A stretch of 64,000 nt of DNA, from assembly GCA_013399115.1 (NCBI GenBank), contig VXAA01003997.1, positions 1,096,349-1,160,348 on the forward strand. Reading direction: 5' to 3'. Every line of letters begins with the position of its first letter. Within the stretch, counting starts at the first letter, position 1. Positions 61,960-64,000 of the stretch are shown in pieces. The DNA is from Anseranas semipalmata. Lineage: Eukaryota; Chordata; Aves; Anseriformes; Anseranatidae. Under the pieces are notes generated by a model, which ran no database searches, was not told the DNA's origin, and worked only from the letters and a program-made list of their open reading frames with translations. A program made the position numbers and the translations under genes.

Positions 61960-64000
61960 AATTTTGTATTGACACACTCCATAGCCCAGCCAACAGGACA
62001 GAGCATGGTAAATAACAGTCCTTCCCATCACAGCAGAAGGAACCAGGTTTTGGTTGTTGCTTTTGTTTGTTTGTTTCTTTGTTGTGGTGTTTTCCCTTCT
62101 CCTGGTGTTTTTACCTATTGAACTCTGGATTTGCAAGTTGAATTCCCAGCAGCTTCTAGGAGTATTTGGCTGCACTGCACTGCACATGTGTTTTTTTTTA
62201 ACCCCACTCTTGATGGGCTTTGTTCATCAAAAATACTAAAAGTGAAGTAGTAAAGAAGAAGTAATGAAAATAAGGCCTAAACCCTCACGTGCCCAGCACT
62301 GTGATCTGGTACTAAACACCTGTGGAGAGCAGACTAAAAGGAAATCTTGTCCTCTTCCTTGGCCATAGTAAGGTTGTTACCATACAATATGGCATCAGAT
62401 AGGCGCCTCTTCTCCAAGATTGGGTGGGTGCTGACATCTGGCTATGATTTCATCAGCATCAGAGCCAGTGAACAAGCCTGAAAATGATTTGGGCTCTTTT
62501 TTCCCCTGCTTGCCTGTATTCTGTCTTCATTGCTGTAAACAAAGCCATCTTACTCTGGGTGTATCTTGGGTCTGGCAAATCTGAAGGAATACACATCATC
62601 TGATTGCTCTCTCCCCCAAAGACTAGGCTGTTGACTGGGCCCCCATTTGTTTAAATGTTTTATTTGTGCCTTCGGGGATAATGACCTGATGCAGCAAGGA
62701 GAAATATCGGGACCTGCTTAACGAGTGAAGTCATAGGGTCTGCCGTGTGCTCATACTGCGTGCACCCCTCCCACCCCCGCGTGGTTTGCTTTTGCCCGTT
62801 GAGTCGAAAGCTGCTCTTGCTCATGTTCTTTCTTCCTCCATTTATATCATACTATGCTGCAGGGATTTTAAGCTCATGTTAAAAATTTGCAGAGCTAAGG
62901 TATATCATCCATTTTGTTCAATACCCAGATTGCTCCCTGTACCCAGCATGAAATTCTCACTGCCTGCCCAGGACCTGCAATGCCATTTTATATTTTTGTG
63001 TTTGCCTTTTATTATGCATGATATGGCCATTCCTTTTGGGCGATTTTGGTTACAACCATCATACAAATGATAATAATGCCCTGGGTCACCTAAGAAGCTT
63101 ACAGATGTGTTTGAAATTTGTTATAGGGCAAAGATTTTAAAAAAGCAAATCACCTGATGGTGAAGGACAGATTTAGGAAAACAACAAAGAATTTCTCAAG
63201 ACTGAGTACTGCTGCTGTGCTTCTGATTTTCTCAAAGAATTGCAAGCTTTTAGTTTTAAACAGTGTGCTTTTTGATATCTGAAGGACAAGTGTACTCATA
63301 ATTTGATCTGTGTAATGATTTTCATCTGTTTCGTGCTTGTTTTTTAGACACCCCCCTCCCCCCCCAATTCTCATGGCACGGTTTTGTTTAGTTTTAATGA
63401 TTATTTTCAGTTGAAACACTTTGTTAATGTAGATTTAATGTGCTTCTGCTTTACGTGAGACTAATGATTGGAACTATTAGCAAAAGATGTTGTTGGATGT
63501 CAAAAATGCTAAGAGCAGCTCTCTAAAAACATAATTGGAGCATCTTCTTGCAAAGCCTGTAGTTTTGCAACCTACTAAGTCTGGTTGGAAGCAGCAGGGT
63601 TTAAGCACCTTGATAGGAATTTGGCACTTCCAGCTACATCTTCGGGTCTGGTACAGAACACGTCCTGGCAGTCCTAGGTATTACTTGAAGATTGCTTAGA
63701 GCCACATTTAGGGTTTCTAGTATGTTTTGTATAGGTGCAGTATGCTCTCAACAGACCCATTTTCTTCACGGAGTTTTTAAGGTGTTTTTTCCCTTTTGGG
63801 GAAAAGGGAGCAGGGCTATTGCTTGAGGAGACGCATCCCTTCCTTGTTGATTGCCCAAACAGAAGCAGAAAAAGGCTGGGTTGTCTTTGCCACGACAGGC
63901 TTTGTTGTCTTTTTGCTGAGCTCTTAGAGGTACTGTTGATCAGGCTTTCTTGCCTGCTGGTGCTCCAGGCAAACTTGGCCCTTTTCCCTGCTATTCCTGT

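Larger units (their letters stand above)
42984..64000 (+). other. LIMCH1: LIMCH1 intron after the second CH-domain exon (partial, at least 21 kb, phase 0)
   Basis: The expected following exon, beginning DNI and continuing through the second half of the CH domain, was not found up to the right edge. The stretch holds a small inverted repeat at 43.5 kb, a TATA-like box at 53.76 kb with an acceptor-like site at 53.98 kb, an ACATGTAA cluster and CR1 tail at 56.2-56.3 kb, and inverted CR1 pieces at 61.36-61.96 kb. Somewhat C+G-richer patches lie at about 49.0-49.6 and 56.4-57.3 kb without recognisable genes. Between these I see nothing to annotate. Confidence 0.8.

Overview
This is vertebrate, almost certainly avian, nuclear DNA. 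It has long A+T-rich non-coding stretches, U2-type splice sites, short microsatellites, one assembly gap, and several fragments of CR1 LINE retrotransposons. Two of the CR1 copies end in the ATTCTATG-type tandem that marks CR1 3' ends in birds and their close relatives. There is no bacterial or phage gene, no CRISPR array, and no operon.

The only protein-coding gene I can support is LIMCH1 (LIM and calponin-homology domains 1) on the + strand. Two consecutive small exons are visible, at 30214-30284 (71 nt) and 42914-42983 (70 nt). They join through a codon split GA|G and give 47 continuous codons from the first half of the calponin-homology domain. Exon 1 and all exons after position 42983 were not found. 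The window is therefore mostly intron: at least 30.2 kb on the 5' side (part of which could be upstream of the gene if exon 1 was missed), a complete 12,629-nt intron between the two exons, and at least 21.0 kb of the next intron. Recognised coding sequence is 141 of 64,000 bases.

Layout. 1-445: decayed minus-strand CR1 reverse-transcriptase piece running off the left edge. 4510-4985: older plus-strand CR1 reverse-transcriptase piece. 10.75-11.10, 19.27-19.41 and 20.75-21.03 kb: three CpG-rich patches with no recognisable gene. 21654-21720: run of N inside an (AT)n microsatellite. 30.2 kb: LIMCH1 exon. 40.68-40.88 kb: diverged direct repeat. 42.9 kb: next LIMCH1 exon. 53.7-54.2 kb: TATA-like box followed by a strong splice-acceptor-like site. 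56.2 kb: CR1 3' tail. 61.36-61.96 kb: two CR1 pieces in inverted, head-to-head arrangement with a near-perfect palindrome at the junction.

I did not find a previously undescribed biological system. The points most worth a second look are the inverted CR1 junction, a phase-compatible candidate cassette exon at 16778-16867, the CpG patches as possible alternative promoters, and the unresolved gap. Most open reading frames in the window look like chance frames in intronic DNA, and several of the longest begin only at GTG or TTG, which is not meaningful in a nuclear vertebrate gene.
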